DNA from: Synechococcales cyanobacterium PMM_0003
GTDB lineage: Bacteria > Cyanobacteriota > Cyanobacteriia > Pseudanabaenales > Pseudanabaenaceae
NCBI GenBank assembly: GCA_949128015.1
Contig: CASBRC010000376.1
Coordinates: 1 to 6,981, forward strand
Length of the DNA: 6,981 bases
Reading direction: 5' to 3'
Positions 6,143 to 6,981 of this stretch are shown here, piece by piece. The notes beneath the pieces were generated by a model. It searched no databases and was not told where the DNA came from. It saw only the letters and a list, made by a program, of their open reading frames with translations. The translations under genes were made by a program, and so were the position numbers. How positions within the stretch are numbered: position 1 is the first letter of the stretch; every line of letters starts with the position of its first letter.

Positions 6143-6151
6143 CAAAGCGCT
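6139..6151. repeat. Small AAA-triloop hairpin
   Basis: AGCGC and GCGCT pair over five bases around AAA. It overlaps the right edge of the large palindrome and repeats the GC-AAA-GC apex seen at 6099-6105 and 6634-6640. Confidence 0.5.
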
Positions 6152-6233
6152 GTAAGACACTTAAAGCCGCCAAGACATTTGCCGAACTTGGAGTAGTTAA
6201 AAAATCCGTAATCTGGGAACAGGATCAAATTAG

Positions 6234-6241
6234 TATATAAA
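6234..6241 (+). promoter_or_regulatory. Possible -10 region for the DUF2499/DUF3593 unit
   Basis: TATATAAA at 6234-6241 is a good -10 match about 70 bases before the ATG at 6312, but no convincing -35 box stands 16-18 bases upstream. TTTAAT at 6305-6310 is too close to the start codon to be a better choice. Confidence 0.2.
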
Positions 6242-6311
6242 CTACGCTTCTTCCTGCTGATACTGCGATCGCAAGTTTTGTTACAATCTGTTTACAAGAG
6301 AAATTTTAATA

Positions 6312-6620
6312 ATGCATTCTTTATCTTTGCCCACATGGGTAATCCATATCTCTAGCGTCATCGAGTGGGCTTTAGCAATTTGGCTCATTTGGCAATACGA
6401 CAAACAAAATCCCGATCGCGGTTGGCGTGGTTTAGCATGGGCGATGTTTCCTGCGTTAGTTAGTGCGATGTGCGCGGTGACTTGGCACTTTTTTGATAAT
6501 GCTGATTCGTTGGAATGGTTAGTAACAGTGCAAGCTGCTTTAACTTTGATTGGCAATAGCACTCTTGCGATCGCAGCTTACTTGATCTGGAAAATCGCCC
6601 GTACAAAACCACAAGTTTAG
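6312..6620 (+). CDS. DUF2499 (Ycf49-like) small membrane protein
   Basis: This 102-residue protein matches DUF2499, a family of cyanobacteria and plastids that includes Ycf49; its function is not established. Three hydrophobic helices are visible: about 9-29 (WVIHISSVIEWALAIWLIW), 42-61 (AWAMFPALVSAMCAVTWHFF) and 69-95 (VQAALTLIGNSTLAIAAYLIW). They are joined by short polar loops, PDRGWRG at 34-40 and DNADS at 62-66. His12, Glu18, His59 and Asn82 lie in or beside the helices and are candidates for functional residues. The ATG is preceded by AAGAG at 6296-6300, a weak ribosome-binding site 11 bases away. The DUF3593 gene follows 51 bases downstream on the same strand, and I recall the two families as frequent neighbours in cyanobacteria, which supports a joint membrane role. 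Confidence 0.88.
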   Translation: MHSLSLPTWVIHISSVIEWALAIWLIWQYDKQNPDRGWRGLAWAMFPALVSAMCAVTWHFFDNADSLEWLVTVQAALTLIGNSTLAIAAYLIWKIARTKPQV

Positions 6621-6653
6621 TTTTTGTTGCGGTGCAAAGCACCTTCGCAAAAA
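6621..6653 (+). other. Hairpin between the DUF2499 and DUF3593 genes
   Basis: GGTGC (6631-6635) pairs with GCACC (6639-6643) around AAA, and TTTTTG (6621-6626) pairs with CAAAAA (6648-6653) beyond a four-base internal mismatch. It starts directly after the DUF2499 stop codon. There is no T-run at its 3' side, so it more likely shapes or stabilises a shared mRNA than ends it. Confidence 0.55.
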
Positions 6654-6671
6654 TAAGATGAAATTAAAATT

Positions 6672-6950
6672 ATGCCCTATGAAGCTTTATTTGGATTATC
6701 GCTATTTCCTTACCTCGCGTTTCTATGGTTCGCGACCAAATCACAGCAATTTCCTAAGCTAGGGCTGTGGGGATTTTATGGCACATTAGTATTTGTGGCA
6801 ATTACGATTCCCGCAGGGCTTTATGCTCAGACAAAATACCATGACGTTTTAGCTAATGTTGATTGGTTGCATGGTAGCGCTGAGTCCTTTTTGACGATGA
6901 CTAATATTTTGCTAGTTTTAGGCTTTAAAAATGCACTTACGAAAACTTAA
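6672..6950 (+). CDS. DUF3593 small membrane protein
   Basis: This 92-residue protein matches DUF3593, a family of cyanobacteria and plants without known function. It has three hydrophobic segments, about 5-21 (ALFGLSLFPYLAFLWFA), 30-52 (LGLWGFYGTLVFVAITIPAGLYA) and 69-85 (SAESFLTMTNILLVLGF). The polar loop before the third helix, NVDWLHGSAE at 62-71, is the most characteristic stretch and holds His67 and Glu71. ATG 6672 has no strong ribosome-binding site; another ATG at 6658 is in a different frame. It is complete and probably co-transcribed with the DUF2499 gene. The two proteins have similar size and topology but no obvious sequence identity to each other. Confidence 0.88.
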   Translation: MPYEALFGLSLFPYLAFLWFATKSQQFPKLGLWGFYGTLVFVAITIPAGLYAQTKYHDVLANVDWLHGSAESFLTMTNILLVLGFKNALTKT

Positions 6951-6981
6951 AACCTAAAAAGCTGTGGCGCACGCGGTGCGT
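6947..6981 (+). repeat. Interspersed repeat copy 2, cut by the window end
   Basis: This is the second copy of the motif at 6010-6040, starting on the stop codon of the DUF3593 gene. It runs into CGCAC (6968-6972) pairing with GTGCG (6976-6980) around the loop GCG. The window ends here, so the stem may continue; if so it would be a long hairpin acting as the DUF3593 terminator. Confidence 0.6.

Larger units (their letters stand above)
5962..6311. other. Divergent intergenic region, no supported gene
   Basis: These 350 bases separate the - strand YbjN unit from the + strand DUF2499/DUF3593 unit and should hold both promoters. They contain the repeat at 6010-6049, the nested palindrome at 6062-6142, the small hairpin at 6139-6151 and one HIP1 site at 6265. 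Short open frames here run through the palindromes and have no recognisable start or family. Confidence 0.8.

Noticed and set aside
6031..6228. 65-residue frame on the - strand
   Set aside because: It runs straight through the large palindrome and repeat sequence, has no ribosome-binding site and matches no family I recognise.
6160..6240. Short + strand frame reading LKAAKTFAELGVVKKSVIWE and ending at TAA
   Set aside because: It has a protein-like composition, but no start codon or family match, and it follows directly on repeat sequence; too short to support as a gene remnant.

Overview
The window looks like cyanobacterial chromosome. Eleven exact copies of the octamer GCGATCGC (HIP1, starts at 475, 567, 3493, 3506, 4100, 4700, 4963, 5470, 5887, 6265 and 6567) occur in 6981 bases, where about 0.1 is expected by chance. 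Nearly every protein belongs to a family that is typical of, or confined to, cyanobacteria and plastids. The AT-rich spacers, packed with small palindromes, would fit a Pseudanabaena-like genome, but the genus is a guess.

Layout. 1-396: no gene, a cluster of MITE-like inverted repeats and a 53-base direct repeat, then the start of the first gene. 397-2762 (+): an acyl-activating AMP-dependent synthetase (acyl-ACP synthetase/acyl-CoA ligase type) followed after 23 bases by a YlqD-family coiled-coil protein, closed by a strong terminator at 2765-2799. 2820-3072: a decayed, frameshifted remnant that resembles the gene after it. 3100-4731 (+): a complete cobalamin-binding radical SAM protein of the DUF4070 class. 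4731-4864: three successive hairpins, the last a perfect 31-bp stem, between convergent genes. 5961 down to 4870 (-): a YbjN-type chaperone-like protein and a HAS-barrel-like conserved protein, six bases apart. 5962-6311: a divergent intergenic region with several hairpins. 6312-6950 (+): two small three-helix membrane proteins, DUF2499 (Ycf49-like) and DUF3593. The window ends inside another palindromic repeat.

How the genes work together. The synthetase probably re-activates free fatty acids released from membrane lipids; its link to the YlqD protein is positional only. The radical SAM enzyme stands alone and its substrate cannot be read from the sequence. The two - strand genes form one likely transcript, and the DUF2499/DUF3593 pair another. 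Nothing here looks like a defence system, mobile gene or biosynthetic cluster, and no tRNA, rRNA or CRISPR array was seen. The most informative signals outside the genes are the radical SAM remnant beside its intact relative and the dense set of triloop hairpins in nearly every intergenic space.
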